64,000 bases of DNA from Nocardioides sp. TF02-7 (GCF_022437945.1 NZ_CP092535.1:2976001-3040000), one strand, 5' to 3'; positions 1-8,574 are shown, counted from the stretch's first letter. Numbers and translations: made by a program. Notes: generated by a model from the sequence alone, not told the origin.

Positions 1-818
1 GGCGGCCTCCACCGCCCGCTACGTCGCCGAGGGCGTCGACGTCCACGTCGTGACGTGCACCGGTGGCGAGCGCGGCTCGGTGCTCAACCCGAAGATGGAC
101 CGGCCAGACGTGTGGGCCAACATCAGCGAGATCCGGCGCCAGGAGATGGAGCGGGCGCGAGACATCCTCGGCGTCCGGCAGGACTGGCTGGGCTTCGTCG
201 ACTCCGGCTGGCCGGAGGGCGACCCCAAGCCGCCGTTGCCGGAGGGGTGCTTCGCGCTGGTGCCGCTGGAGGAGGCGACCGAGCGGCTGGTGCGGCTGGT
301 GCGGGCGTTCCGGCCGCACGTGATCACGACCTACGACGAGCGCGGCGGCTACCCCCACCCCGACCACATCCGCTGCCACGAGGTGAGCGTCGCGGCCTTC
401 CACGCGGCGGGCGACCCGGAGCGGTTCCCCCGGCGCGGGGGAGCCGTGGCAGCCGTCGAAGCTCTACTACCACCACTCCTTCAACCGGCCGCGCATGCAG
501 GCGCTGCACGAGGCGATGCTCGAGCACGGCCTGGAGTCGCCGTGGGAGGAGCGGCTGAAGACCTGGGAGCCGGAGCCGGAGTGGGACGCCCGGATCACGA
601 CCCGCGTGCCGTGCGCCGACTACTTCGGCGTCCGTGACCAGGCGCTGCTCGCGCACGCCACGCAGATCGACCCGGACGGGGCGTGGTTCGCGATCCCGCG
701 GGAGATCCAGGAGAAGGTGTGGCCGACCGAGGACTACGAGCTCGTGGTGAGCCACGTGGCGACGCAGACCCCGGAGGACGACCTGTTCGCGGGCATCGAC
801 CCCGGGGTGGGAGACTGA
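1..818 (+). CDS. mca: Mycothiol S-conjugate amidase Mca (5' end outside window; one frame break)
   Basis: Mca is a cytoplasmic zinc amidase of the PIG-L/LmbE fold. It cleaves mycothiol S-conjugates into a mercapturic acid and glucosaminyl-inositol, a detoxification step specific to actinobacteria. The reading frame enters from the left edge (frame 2), so the first 20-25 residues with the HPDDE metal motif are missing. The visible part has the family segments [30 protein letters not shown] and [11 protein letters not shown]. Near 436-445 a GGGGG run carries one G too many. Past it, frame 3 continues with the expected C-terminal half ([18 protein letters not shown] to the TGA at 818). MshB is the closest alternative, but the NPKMDRP and GYPHPDH context favours Mca. 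Confidence 0.93.
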
Positions 819-822
819 CGGG

Positions 823-1101
823 GTGTACGCCGACCTGGTCCTCCTGATCGCCGCCCAGCCCGAGGACGAGGACGTGGTGGCCGGGCCGATCGGCGCCCTC
901 GTCTTCTTCGGGCTGGTCGTCGCGGTCGCGCTGCTGCTCTGGAGCTTCACCCGGCGGCTGAAGAAGGTCGACCGGGCCCGCGAGGAGGGCGTCTACGGCG
1001 ACCCGCCCTCGCACGAGCGGACCGACGCGGCCGACGACGGCTCCGCCGGCAGCGGTGACTCCGGCAGCTCCGGCGGCGACGCCGGGGGCAGCGGCGACTG
1101 A
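823..1101 (+). CDS. Small single-pass membrane protein downstream of mca (Rv1083-like)
   Basis: A 92-residue protein starting at GTG 823, four bases after the mca stop and so probably co-transcribed. Residues about 24-41 form one hydrophobic segment (IGALVFFGLVVAVALLLW), followed by a basic stretch (RRLKKVDRAR) that predicts a cytoplasmic C-terminus. The tail is rich in Gly, Ser and Asp and probably disordered. M. tuberculosis has a protein of similar size and position (Rv1083) next to mca. No enzymatic motif is visible and the function is unknown. Confidence 0.8.
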   Translation: MYADLVLLIAAQPEDEDVVAGPIGALVFFGLVVAVALLLWSFTRRLKKVDRAREEGVYGDPPSHERTDAADDGSAGSGDSGSSGGDAGGSGD

Positions 1102-1110
1102 GGGCCAGCG

Positions 1111-1749
1111 GTGCCGGGGCTCGACCAGGCGCTCGCGTTCGGCCTCGCGGCCGTCGTGCTCATCGTCGTCCCGGGACCGAGCGTGGTGTTCGTCGTCGGC
1201 CGGGCCGTCGCCTACGGCCAGCGGGTCGCGCTCGCGAGCGTGGCCGGCAACACGGCGGGCCTGTTCGTCGTGATGACGCTGGTCGCGGTGGGACTGGGCG
1301 CCGTCGTCGCGGAGTCGATCGTGGTCTTCACGGCGATCAAGCTGGCGGGCGCGGCGTACCTCGTCTGGCTGGGGGTGCAGGCCTTCCGCCACCGCCGCGG
1401 GCTGCGGGTCGGGGGCGAGAGCCCGCGGGCCGGGCTGTCGTGGTCGCGGGCCGCGCGGCAGGGGTTCGTAGTGGGCGTGAGCAACCCCAAGGCGTTCATG
1501 ATCTTCGCGGCGCTGCTGCCGCCGTTCGTCGACCCGGGCAGCGGCTCGGTGCCGACGCAGATGTTCGTGCTGGGCGCCGTCGCCGTGGTGCTCGGGCTGG
1601 TCTGCGACTCGGTGTGGGCGGTGGCTGCCGGCCGGGCCCGGGACTGGTTCGCCGGCTCCCCGCGCCGTGGCAGCGCCCTCGGCGCCGTCGGCGGCACCTC
1701 GATGATCGGGCTCGGGATCGGGATGGCGGTGACCGGTCACCACCGGTAG
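1111..1749 (+). CDS. LysE family translocator
   Basis: A 212-residue integral membrane protein of the LysE/RhtB family, which export amino acids or small metabolites by proton exchange. The N-terminus (LDQALAFGLAAVVLIVVPGPSVVFVVGRA) has the family pattern of a first membrane helix followed by the PGPSV loop. The middle segment GVSNPKAFMIFAALLPPFVDP matches the second family signature (NPK-A-F-ALLPQFV). About six hydrophobic segments fit the normal topology and length. The GTG start at 1111 lies 9 bases after the preceding gene. The substrate cannot be told from sequence. Confidence 0.9.
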   Translation: MPGLDQALAFGLAAVVLIVVPGPSVVFVVGRAVAYGQRVALASVAGNTAGLFVVMTLVAVGLGAVVAESIVVFTAIKLAGAAYLVWLGVQAFRHRRGLRVGGESPRAGLSWSRAARQGFVVGVSNPKAFMIFAALLPPFVDPGSGSVPTQMFVLGAVAVVLGLVCDSVWAVAAGRARDWFAGSPRRGSALGAVGGTSMIGLGIGMAVTGHHR

Positions 1750-1814
1750 CTGTTCTGGTCGGGCCCTCGGCGGGGGCTGGTCGCGCTGTCGGCGGGCTGT
1801 GGCACATTGCGCGC

Positions 1815-2180
1815 GTGCCCGAGCGTCCCGATGTGCCCCTGGAGTGGGTGGAGCGGCTGCGCCGCATCTGCGCGCGGTTCCCGCGGTGTGAGGAGCATGC
1901 CGCCTGGACCGGCGTCATGTGGCGCGTCGGCAGCAGCACCGTCGCCCACGTCTTCGGCGGTCACGACCAGCTGTTCCGGATCACGTTCCGCGCGGAGATG
2001 GACGAGGTGCTCGCGTTCGAGCACCTCGGCGCGCCGTACTTCCGGGTGGGCGGCAACGCCGTCGGCATCCTGCTCGACGACGACACCGACTGGGAGGAGC
2101 TGGCCGAGCTGCTGACCGACTCCTACTGCCTGCAGGCGCCCCAGCGGCTCGCTGCGCAGGTCGCGCGGCCGGGTGCCTGA
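1815..2180 (+). CDS. MmcQ/YjbR family protein
   Basis: A 122-residue protein from GTG 1815. The order of features is typical of the MmcQ/YjbR double-wing fold: an N-terminal helix (LRRICARFPRCEEHAAW), the core VMWRVGSSTVAHVF and DQLFRITFRAE, then FRVGGNAVGILLDDDTDWEELAELLTDSYCLQAP. YjbR structures suggest DNA binding, but the family's role is not established. Its stop codon directly abuts the 50-bp palindrome at 2181-2230, which separates it from the convergent dehydrogenase gene. Confidence 0.82.
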   Translation: MPERPDVPLEWVERLRRICARFPRCEEHAAWTGVMWRVGSSTVAHVFGGHDQLFRITFRAEMDEVLAFEHLGAPYFRVGGNAVGILLDDDTDWEELAELLTDSYCLQAPQRLAAQVARPGA

Positions 2181-2230
2181 GGGTCGTCAGGGTGAGAGTG
2201 GTCCATAGCTCACTCTCACCCTGACGACCT
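2181..2230. terminator. 50-bp palindrome, copy 1 (likely bidirectional terminator)
   Basis: Arms GGTCGTCAGGGTGAGAGTG (2182-2200) and CACTCTCACCCTGACGACC (2211-2229) are perfectly complementary over 19 bp around a 10-base spacer. It starts right after a plus-strand stop codon and ends 11 bases before the minus-strand stop of the dehydrogenase gene, so it lies between convergent genes. There is no U-tract. The same arms recur at 3461, 37411 and 40048. Confidence 0.75.
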
Positions 2231-2240
2231 CCCAGGGCGT

Positions 2241-3113
2241 TCAGCCGTAGGTGTAGAAGCCCCGGCCGGTCTTGCGGCCGAGGAGGCCGGCGTCGACCAT
2301 CCGCGCCAGCAGCGGCGGGGGGGCGTAGAGCGGCTCCTTGAACTCCTCGTAGAGCGACTCGGCGACGGCCTTGGTGGTGTCGAGGCCGATCAGGTCGGCC
2401 AGGGCCAGCGGGCCCTGGGGGTGCGCGGCGCCGCGCACGAGGCCCTGGTCGATGTCCTCGGCGCTGGCGAAGCCGGACTCGTACATCCTGATCGCGGACA
2501 GGATGAACGGGATCAGCAGGGCGTTGACCACGAACCCGGCGCGGTCCTGGCAGAGGATCGAGTGCTTACCGAGGCCGCTCTCGACGAAGCCGCGCGCCCG
2601 GTCGGTGGTCTCCTCCGACGTCATCAGGCTCGGGACCAGCTCCACGAGGGAGAGCACCGGCACCGGGTTGAAGAAGTGGATGCCGAGCACCTGCTGCGGC
2701 CGCTCGGTCACGACCGCGAGCTTCATGATCGGGATCGAGGAGGTGTTGGTCGCGAGGATCGCGTCCGGCGCCTCCACCACCTTGTCGAGGGCGCGGAACA
2801 GCTCGGTCTTGGCGTCCTCCCGCTCGACGATCGCCTCGATCACCAGCTCCCGGTCGGCGAGCGCGTCGACCTCGGTGACCAGGGAGATCCGGCCGAGCAC
2901 GCCGTCCGGGTCGTCGATCTTGCCGCGCTCGGCGGCCCGCCGTACCGACTTCTCGATCCGCGCGCGTGCCGTGTCGGCCGCCCGGGCGTCGGCCTCGACG
3001 ACGAGGACGTCGCGGCCCGACCGGGCGCACACCTCGGCGATGCCCGACCCCATCAGGCCGCCCCCGACGACGCCGACCCTGCTCAACCCACCCGCTGGCG
3101 CTGCTGTCTCCAT
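2241..3113 (-). CDS. 3-hydroxybutyryl-CoA dehydrogenase
   Basis: A 290-residue NAD(P)-dependent dehydrogenase that interconverts acetoacetyl-CoA and 3-hydroxybutyryl-CoA in short-chain fatty-acid or butanoyl/PHB metabolism. The Rossmann motif GVVGGGLMGSGIAEV is at residues 13-27. The catalytic region reads LGIHFFNPVPVLSLVELVP, with His-Phe-Phe-Asn-Pro as in the 3HCDH family. The C-terminal domain has GFVVNALLIPFI and ends LLGRKTGRGFYTYG, the usual terminus. The length is standard. It converges on the MmcQ/YjbR gene across palindrome copy 1. Confidence 0.93.
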   Translation of the reverse strand: METAAPAGGLSRVGVVGGGLMGSGIAEVCARSGRDVLVVEADARAADTARARIEKSVRRAAERGKIDDPDGVLGRISLVTEVDALADRELVIEAIVEREDAKTELFRALDKVVEAPDAILATNTSSIPIMKLAVVTERPQQVLGIHFFNPVPVLSLVELVPSLMTSEETTDRARGFVESGLGKHSILCQDRAGFVVNALLIPFILSAIRMYESGFASAEDIDQGLVRGAAHPQGPLALADLIGLDTTKAVAESLYEEFKEPLYAPPPLLARMVDAGLLGRKTGRGFYTYG

Positions 3114-3242
3114 CGCTTCCTCCTGTTCGGTCCGTCCTTCCTACCGAACGCCGGCGCGGACGCGGGAGGCGGGGTCGTGGTCAGCGCGGGCGCGGCCCGC
3201 GTCACCCGGATCGCAGCCGCGGCCCGTGGGTACCGGCCGGGC

Positions 3243-3461
3243 ATGGCTGAACAGGAACGACTCGAAGCGATCCAGGCCGTCGTCGACCGGGTGACCTCCT
3301 GGCAGGACGGCGCCACCGAGGGCACCGTCACCGAGGAGCTGCGCCGCGGCGCCCGGGAGGCCGGCGTCGACCTCTCCGACGACGAGGTCGCCCGGCTGGC
3401 CGACGTGATCGAGGACCGCCACGGAGCCGTCGACGCCGCGGAGGTGCTCTCCGCCGGCTGA
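3243..3461 (+). CDS. Small acidic protein of unknown function
   Basis: 72 residues from ATG 3243, predicted helical and acidic (RLEAIQAVVDRVTSWQDGAT, then LSDDEVARLADVIEDRHG). I do not recognise the family. Codon use is host-like with strong third-position G+C, which supports a real gene. The TGA at 3459-3461 shares its last base with the first base of palindrome copy 2. It stands between the divergently read dehydrogenase gene and the yyaL stub. Confidence 0.7.
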   Translation: MAEQERLEAIQAVVDRVTSWQDGATEGTVTEELRRGAREAGVDLSDDEVARLADVIEDRHGAVDAAEVLSAG

Positions 3462-3510
3462 GGTCGTCAGGGTGAGAGTGACCTCTGGATCACTCTCACC
3501 CTGACGACCT
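3461..3510. terminator. 50-bp palindrome, copy 2 (likely terminator)
   Basis: Arms AGGTCGTCAGGGTGAGAGTG plus A (3461-3481) and the complementary TCACTCTCACCCTGACGACC plus T (3490-3510) form a perfect 21-bp stem with an 8-base loop. Here it lies between two tandem plus-strand genes, 30 bases upstream of the yyaL start. It therefore acts as a one-way terminator or as a spacer, since there is no convergent gene to stop. Confidence 0.75.
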
Positions 3511-3540
3511 GGGCGACCACGAGCGCGGCAGACTCGAAGC

Positions 3541-3715
3541 GTGAACCGCCTCGCCGACGCGACGAGCCCCTACCTCCTCCAGCACAAGGACAACCCGGTC
3601 GACTGGTGGGAGTGGGGGGCCGGACGCGTTCGCGGAGGCGCGGCGGCGCGACGTCCCGGTGCTGCTCTCCGTCGGGTACGCCGCGTGCCACTGGTGCCAC
3701 GAGGTCGTCGCGTAA
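3541..3715 (+). pseudogene. yyaL: 5' stub of the DUF255/thioredoxin-like gene (yyaL), cut off by the element
   Basis: GTG 3541 begins [19 protein letters not shown], the conserved start of DUF255/YyaL (Rv1084-like) proteins, and runs to AACHWCH before element sequence ends it at TAA 3713-3715. One extra G in the GGGGGG run at about 3613-3618 breaks the frame; without it the text reads [16 protein letters not shown]. The intact right-hand copy starts at 24773. The stub keeps host codon use, with nearly all third positions G or C. It should encode a 58-residue peptide that lacks the rest of the thioredoxin-like domain and the glucosidase-like domain. Confidence 0.88.
3672..3701 (+). other. attL of the integrative element
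   Basis: TCGGGTACGCCGCGTGCCAC followed by TGGTGCCACG matches 24907-24936 at 27 of 30 bases, with the last 13 bases (CACTGGTGCCACG, 3689-3701) identical. Host yyaL sequence lies to the left; to the right the homology to yyaL stops at once. The core encodes the His-Trp-Cys-His of the conserved CHWCH motif. The exact crossover within the 13 bp cannot be fixed from one genome. Confidence 0.8.
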
Positions 3716-3811
3716 ACGGTCGTTGACGAGATTTCGCGAAACCGCAGGTCAGGCTGGGTTTTGGAGATCGCGCCGGTCCGGGCTGTGTCGCCGATGGACA
3801 CCGTTTCCGGG

Positions 3812-3839
3812 GCTTCGTGTATCACTTTCGTGTATCACT
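3812..3839 (+). repeat. Left arm-type repeat (two GTGTATCACT sites)
   Basis: GCTTCGTGTATCACTTTCGT plus GTATCACT contains two tandem copies of TCGTGTATCACT, 13 bases apart. It matches 24702-24729 at 27 of 28 bases in the same orientation. Position just inside both ends and the doubled 12-mer are what integrase arm-binding sites of lambda-type tyrosine recombinases look like. Binding itself is an inference. Confidence 0.65.
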
Positions 3840-4059
3840 CGGGTCTGGGAGCACCGATGAGGCTCTCGCCTCGAGGTTCAAGGTGGACCCTCGCCGGGGA
3901 ACTGGCGATCCGCATCCGATGCTCCATCACCAAGCCAGGCAACCGCGGGTTCGACGGTTGCGAATCGGTCTAGCTTGGGGAAGGTTCGATGGAGACGCCC
4001 AGCGCGCACGATCGCGGCCGTCGCGCCGCATCGCCCCACGGCCCGGCCCGCACGCGAGA

Positions 4060-4116
4060 TTGCCCTTCCGTGCTACTCCATCCTAGCGTAAACTAACGGT
4101 CTCGGATCTGCGTTAG
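4060..4116 (+). promoter_or_regulatory. Possible promoter and operator of the RES/antitoxin pair
   Basis: TTGCCC (4060-4065) and TAGCGT (4084-4089) are spaced by 18 bases, as in a sigma-70-type promoter. Just downstream CTAACG (4093-4098) and CGTTAG (4111-4116) are an inverted repeat with a 12-base spacer. That is a plausible operator, because antitoxins of this type usually repress their own operon. Both are weak pattern matches. Confidence 0.3.
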
Positions 4117-4173
4117 CGGCCTCAGAAAGCGAAGACCAAATGCCCAGGAAGACCGCCAAGACTTCCCACGCTG

Positions 4174-5208
4174 ATGCCCCCCATCGTGGTCCCCTCCTTG
4201 GAGAAGTACTTCGACAAGGTGGAGGAGCAATCCGTGGTTCGGGGCGGGACGCCTGGCGCCTTGTTCGCCGAGAAGGGCGTGAAGCTCGTCCCCGTCGTTG
4301 CGCTGGACCCCGATGCTCCCGCGAAGGTTGCCTATAGGGTCCGCAAGAGCCGTGAGATGAGCCAGGCCGTCATCGCCGAAGTGGGGGAGAACGGCCTTGT
4401 GTTCGTCACCGTCCGCGGGCCAGGACCGGACCCCGTGGAAAACCCGAAGCTAAACCGCGGACTCGCCAAAGTCGTGGACGCGATCACCCGGGTCGTGCCG
4501 CGGGCAGTGCGCCAGGTCGAGATCACCGAACGCCCGGCCCTGCCGATGACGGCGCCCGCTGAAGAGGAGGAGACCGACCCCGCGATGGAGCGGCTCGCTG
4601 TCTCCTCGACCGTGGGGGAGCAGCTAATCATGTTGGCCAGCCGGCTCAGCGACCGTCCGACAGAGTTCGTCCAGCAGATGTTTGTGAGCCTCGCTGACCT
4701 CGCGGAGGCTGGTGGAGGGATGGTCGCTCGTCCCGATACCGGACTGACCGAGGCGGAGATCCAGGCACTGCGTGACGCCGACTCGTACGTCGAGGAGGTG
4801 CCCGCTTTCTCAAGTCGCGCGCGTACTCGCGTCGCCGCGGCGCGCACCCTGGCGACCTCGCTCACTACTACGGAGGCGGCCAAGATCCTCGGTGTCTCGG
4901 ACAGCCGCATTCGTCAGCGGATCTCTGAGCACACACTGCTCGCCCAGCGACTGCCTGACGGGTGGCGCCTGCCTGCCTTCCAGTTCCCCGAGGGCAAGGA
5001 GCTGCCCGGATGGGCCGAGGTCGCGGAGGCCTTCCCGGAGTCGGTGACGATGCGCGCGGCAGAGAGGTTCATGACCACCCCACATCGCGAGTTGGAGTTG
5101 GACGAGGCCGACGCGACCTGTGTCTCGCCCAGCGAGTGGCTGGCAGGCGGCGGCGACGTGGAGACTCTGACGGAGCTGGTTGAGCACGCCTTCGGGCGGA
5201 TCGCGTGA
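4174..5208 (+). CDS. HTH/MbcA-like antitoxin of the RES toxin
   Basis: A 344-residue protein from ATG 4174. Residues about 225-270 carry a helix-turn-helix (TTTEAAKILGVSDSRIRQRI). The C-terminal part (GWRLPAFQF, then VSPSEWLAGGGDVETLTELV) resembles the toxin-binding end of Xre/MbcA/ParS antitoxins that pair with RES toxins. The N-terminal about 200 residues are an unusual extension without recognised motifs. It overlaps the RES gene by four bases (GTGA), as antitoxin-toxin pairs do. The true start may be ATG 4140: if the CCCCCC run at 4177-4182 has one C too many, the N-terminus reads MPRKTAKTSHADAPIVVPSL in one frame. Neither start has a strong ribosome site. The antitoxin role comes from context plus weak similarity. 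Confidence 0.68.
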   Translation: MPPIVVPSLEKYFDKVEEQSVVRGGTPGALFAEKGVKLVPVVALDPDAPAKVAYRVRKSREMSQAVIAEVGENGLVFVTVRGPGPDPVENPKLNRGLAKVVDAITRVVPRAVRQVEITERPALPMTAPAEEEETDPAMERLAVSSTVGEQLIMLASRLSDRPTEFVQQMFVSLADLAEAGGGMVARPDTGLTEAEIQALRDADSYVEEVPAFSSRARTRVAAARTLATSLTTTEAAKILGVSDSRIRQRISEHTLLAQRLPDGWRLPAFQFPEGKELPGWAEVAEAFPESVTMRAAERFMTTPHRELELDEADATCVSPSEWLAGGGDVETLTELVEHAFGRIA

Positions 5209-5888
5209 CGGAGAAGCTTCCCAAGCCCGACCCCAGCCGATTCCCCGATCTCCAGGCCAAGCACCTCGTGAAGCTGCCAGCCGGTACCGTGCTGGGCAGG
5301 ATCAGTTTCACCATGGGCGCCCACCCCGCTCACTGGAACACATTCCGTCACTACGGTCCGACCACGCTCCGCTTCGACCACCACAGCCTGCCCAAACGTG
5401 ACGGTCAGAAGCGCGGCATCATGTACGCCGCTGTACGGAAGGTCTTCCTCACCCCGGAGGAGCACGCCCGCTCCCCGCACCCGCTGCTGCGCACCTGCTT
5501 GGCTGAGGTCTTCCGCGACAGCGGCACCATCGACACCATTACGGACACCCCGACCTTCGCCACGTTCCGGCTTGCCGAGCCCCTCGCGCTGCTGGACCTC
5601 GTCGACTCGGACTGGATCACCAAGGCCGGCGGCAATGCGGCCATCTCATCCGGGCTGCGCTCACGCTGCCGAGAGTGGTCCAAGGCCATCTATAACCACT
5701 ATGGCGACGCACTGGACGGGCTCTACTACGCCTCCTCAAACTTTCCCGCTGCCCGCTCGGTCGCTCTCTACGAGCGCGCCAAGCCCAAGCTGCCAGCCCA
5801 TCCGACCCTGCTGCAGGAACTCTCGTCGGCCAGGCTCGCCCCAGAGCTCGAGGTCTACGCTGACGACCTGGACTGCGACCTCATTTGA
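5205..5888 (+). CDS. RES-domain toxin (NAD+ phosphorylase/hydrolase family)
   Basis: 227 residues from GTG 5205, overlapping the antitoxin gene by GTGA. RES toxins deplete cellular NAD+; MbcT of M. tuberculosis is the best known. The RES layout is visible: the arginine region TTLRFDHHSLPKRDGQKRGI with MYAA at about residues 47-70, the middle ATFRLAEPLALLDLVDS, and the C-terminal DGLYYASSNFPAARSVALYE typical of the last conserved block. Length is close to the family norm of 150-230. Free expression would be expected to be toxic without its partner. Family assignment comes from the pattern of conserved blocks. Confidence 0.75.
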   Translation: MTEKLPKPDPSRFPDLQAKHLVKLPAGTVLGRISFTMGAHPAHWNTFRHYGPTTLRFDHHSLPKRDGQKRGIMYAAVRKVFLTPEEHARSPHPLLRTCLAEVFRDSGTIDTITDTPTFATFRLAEPLALLDLVDSDWITKAGGNAAISSGLRSRCREWSKAIYNHYGDALDGLYYASSNFPAARSVALYERAKPKLPAHPTLLQELSSARLAPELEVYADDLDCDLI

Positions 5889-6286
5889 GCGACGATGGGA
5901 CAGTTCGGCATCTGAGTCGGCTTCCAGCAGCTCTTCGGGCTCTTGGCCAGGCAGAATCTGTGCCACCCCATCGCGTTGATGGCGGTCGCGAATGCTTCGA
6001 GACAACGAGCGTGATTCATGACTTCCTCGACCGCAGCGAGGCCGGTGCCTACGTTCGACATAGCTTTGAGTGGCCGGGCCGAAGTGCTGCGCGACCCCGT
6101 GGGTGTCGAGTGAACCAAGTTTGCGTTCGACACCTTTGTTGAGCCCTCGGCGGTCGACCGCGCCTTCGGCACTCGGCGAAAAACGCGCTGACTGTGTGAA
6201 GCCGGTCGAGTTCTCACGCTCGCGGTGTCGGACCCCTGCGTCACGATGGCTCTACAGGTTGGGATCATGATGGTGGAGGGCAGTCA
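5889..6286. other. 398-bp stretch without a convincing gene
   Basis: Neither strand gives a reading frame with codon bias or a ribosome site. A minus-strand frame across 5855-6268 has a plausible-looking peptide but starts inside the RES gene and has no recognisable motif. The right end holds the strong ribosome site GGTGGAGGG (6272-6280) of the next gene. It may be a decayed insertion, but I cannot identify one. Confidence 0.5.
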
Positions 6287-8251
6287 TTGAGCAGCGAGGA
6301 CGACATCGCGCGACGGGTCCGTTTCTTCGGGGTCCAGGACCTTGCCGCGGGCTGGTACGTCCCGCGCGTCGCTGAGCTCGTCGAGCAGTTCGACCCAGCG
6401 AATGCTTCCTCGGATGCGATGGACCTCATCGAGCTTCACAACGTCCAGCAGTATCTCGAGCATGGCTTCTTCCCGCCGGAGTACACCGAGGCGGAACGCG
6501 CGACTGCAAGGTCGCGAATCGGCCAGATCCGTAGTCTCGTCGCGAGCTTCTTCTCCTCAATCGACGATGCCAACTGTGCTGCGCTGATCAGCGGTGTCGA
6601 CCACGAGTACCATGCCGATCTTCTCGAACTACTCGGCCGCCACAAGGCATACGAGCGCTGCAACGCAACCACGATGTTGCGAGTGCTCGAGCAGGCAGGA
6701 GTTCACATGAGTGAATTGCTTGCATGCAAGAGGCTCCAGGCCGCGTACGACGCGGAGGTTCGCGATCAGCTGTTGGCCTCGCCCTCGAACGCGGAGCACC
6801 TGGTCCGGAAGCACTTGCAGAAGGACGTTCGTGAGGCCGTGCATCTTCCGCGCAGTCTCAGCCAGGCGGACGCGCGGGACCTCCTCGAGCGCTACATCGA
6901 CAGCCCGGACGCAAACCCCAACTATGTGGGCCTGATCGAGTCTGCACCCGTCAGCTCGGACACCGGGGTGGACGCCAAACTGAAGTTGCGGGCGAAGAGA
7001 CGCAACGCCGAGATGACCGAGAAGTTCTTCGAGAACAACAAGGGCTTCAGGACGGGCACCGAGGTACGACTCTCGGACGAGCAGGACGCGCCGGTCAAGT
7101 TTGAGATGGACGACTCCGATGGACTGATTGCGAGGTTCACATACAGCAGCCGTTGGCTGGACGAGACACAAGACAACCCCAGCATTCTCAACAACTTCCA
7201 GCACCTGTTCGAGTTCGCAGATCGAAACGGGTTGCTGACACTCCCGTCGTACCCGGCACAGCTGGGGGGTCTTCGAACGATTTATGGGAACGGCGGGCAA
7301 GACCCACTATCAGGTGGGAGCAGGGTTCCGTGCCGTCGACATGAGCAGCCTCCTTCAGACGCGGCTATACCAGCACTATCTGGAGCGCATGGGCAGAGAT
7401 CTCGAGGAAGTCATCTCCTGGTTCTTCGAGGAGTACATCGTGGAGGAGTTCGGCGCCGCGAACTTCTCGTTCCGGCCGTCAAGCCGCGGAGCCACCTACC
7501 TGGAGCGCGTTCGCCACCTCTTCGCCGAGATGGAGAGCGTCACCATCCAGTTCAGCCTCTGGGCCGAGAACGGGGAGGTCGATCGAGACCTCTTGGCGAT
7601 CACGTCTGATCCGGTTCGTTACAAGCAGGTGCCGAGTTTGCTTCCCGGCAAGTACGTGTATCCGACGGAGAGTCCGGAGATCGTGGGCGTCCTGCACGCG
7701 TTGTTCTCGGATCAGTCCTCACTGACCTACATCAGTGAGGACCTCAAAGGGCACGACGCTGCTGACCTGCTGCTGAAGCACAAGGTCGCATACGACGACT
7801 TTCACGAGTACCAGAAGCCCGCAATCGACCAGTTGGTTGCGTTCGGCATCCTCGAGAACTCGGGCGAACGCATCCGGATCGCCAATGCCGAGCAGTTCCT
7901 CATCCTTCGGTCACTTTTGCGACCGAAGCGTGCAGCTACTTCCACTTGTCCGAGGGCGGGCGCGCGGAGGTCGATGCGATGGTGGCGCGAGGGTGGGTAG
8001 TGCGTCGGGCTTCCCTGCTCACGGAAGCGGAGGGGAAGTACTTCAACTACTTCCTCAACAAGGTCGATTTCAGCAATGGGCCTGAGCTGCGGAACAAGTA
8101 CCTCCACGGGTCGCAGGCCAACGGGGAGGGCGAAGACGCCCACTTCCATGCCTACATCACGGTGCTCAGGCTGATGGTGGCGCTCGTCATCAAGCTGAAC
8201 GATGACTTCTGTCTGTCGGCAGCTGAACGGTCGCCGTCCGAGCCGACCTAA
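6287..8251 (+). CDS. Unrecognised 654-residue protein with a C-terminal HEPN-like R-x4-H motif (two frame breaks)
   Basis: The start TTG 6287 follows GGTGGAGGG by six bases. The frame breaks at a GGGGGG run (7265-7270, one G too many) and at CTTTTGCG (about 7913-7920, one T too few). Both joins give clean text: YPAQLGVFERFMGTAGKTHY and LRSLFATEACSYFHLS. The protein is largely helical and acidic, with no transmembrane segment. The C-terminal 60 residues (FNYFLNKVDFSNGPELRNKY then LHGSQANGE and a hydrophobic helix) contain RNKYLH at about 602-607, matching the HEPN ribonuclease signature R-x4-6-H, and the RNKYLHG context recalls C-terminal DUF4209/HEPN-like regions. It stands alone on the plus strand between a toxin-antitoxin pair and the control genes, a usual place for an abortive-infection gene. 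Family and role are not established. Confidence 0.72.
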
Positions 8252-8287
8252 CTCAGCGCGGCTCTGTTGCCGCGTCTGCTCCCTCCC

Positions 8288-8569
8288 TCATGCCGTCCTA
8301 CCGCGTGTCTTGGCCTGTGGGAGCCGGTCGATGAGTCGGACCTCCTCGAGCCCCGGCGCGACGTGTGACTCCAGCGCAGCCTCGGCCAATTCCATTCGCT
8401 TCTCCTCCCAGTTGAGCAGCTGATCCAGCCGCCAGCGGTCCGGGTGCGTCATGACCGGCGCCGGGACGACGGACCGGTCCTTGAGGTTCTGGTAGCCCTT
8501 CGTCTTGCCCCAGCCGTAGCGACGGATCACGTCCTGGGCGCTGAGGAAGACCTGGCGCGGGTCGTCCAT
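8288..8569 (-). CDS. Small AlpA/excisionase-like HTH protein
   Basis: 93 residues from ATG 8569. The opening FLSAQDVIRRYGWGKTKGYQ, then NLKDRSVVPAPVMTHPDRWR, has the layout of AlpA/MerR-like DNA-binding proteins, in which a short HTH reads a prompt such as LSAQDV and a wing ends at the Arg-Trp pair. Such proteins act as excisionases or control factors on integrative elements. It lies five bases after the stop of a second HTH gene on the same strand, forming a two-gene control operon. No frame break. Confidence 0.75.
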   Translation of the reverse strand: MDDPRQVFLSAQDVIRRYGWGKTKGYQNLKDRSVVPAPVMTHPDRWRLDQLLNWEEKRMELAEAALESHVAPGLEEVRLIDRLPQAKTRGRTA

Positions 8570-8574
8570 GACGA

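Larger units (their letters stand above)
3716..4139. other. Left-end non-coding segment of the element
   Basis: No convincing gene is visible. The segment holds the left arm repeat (3812-3839), a 17-base string GAAACCGCAGGTCAGGC (3738-3754) that recurs exactly at 12190-12206 upstream of the relaxase, and the putative toxin-antitoxin promoter near 4060-4116. Base composition is clearly more A+T-rich than in the host flank. Confidence 0.6.

Noticed and set aside
3932..3970. tRNA-like T-arm (GGGTTCGACGGTT) near the left end
   Set aside because: No acceptor stem or anticodon arm can be built around it, and the attachment site is clearly in yyaL.
5855..6268. Minus-strand 137-codon frame as a gene or transposase remnant
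   Set aside because: No motif, no codon bias, no ribosome site, and it starts inside the RES gene.
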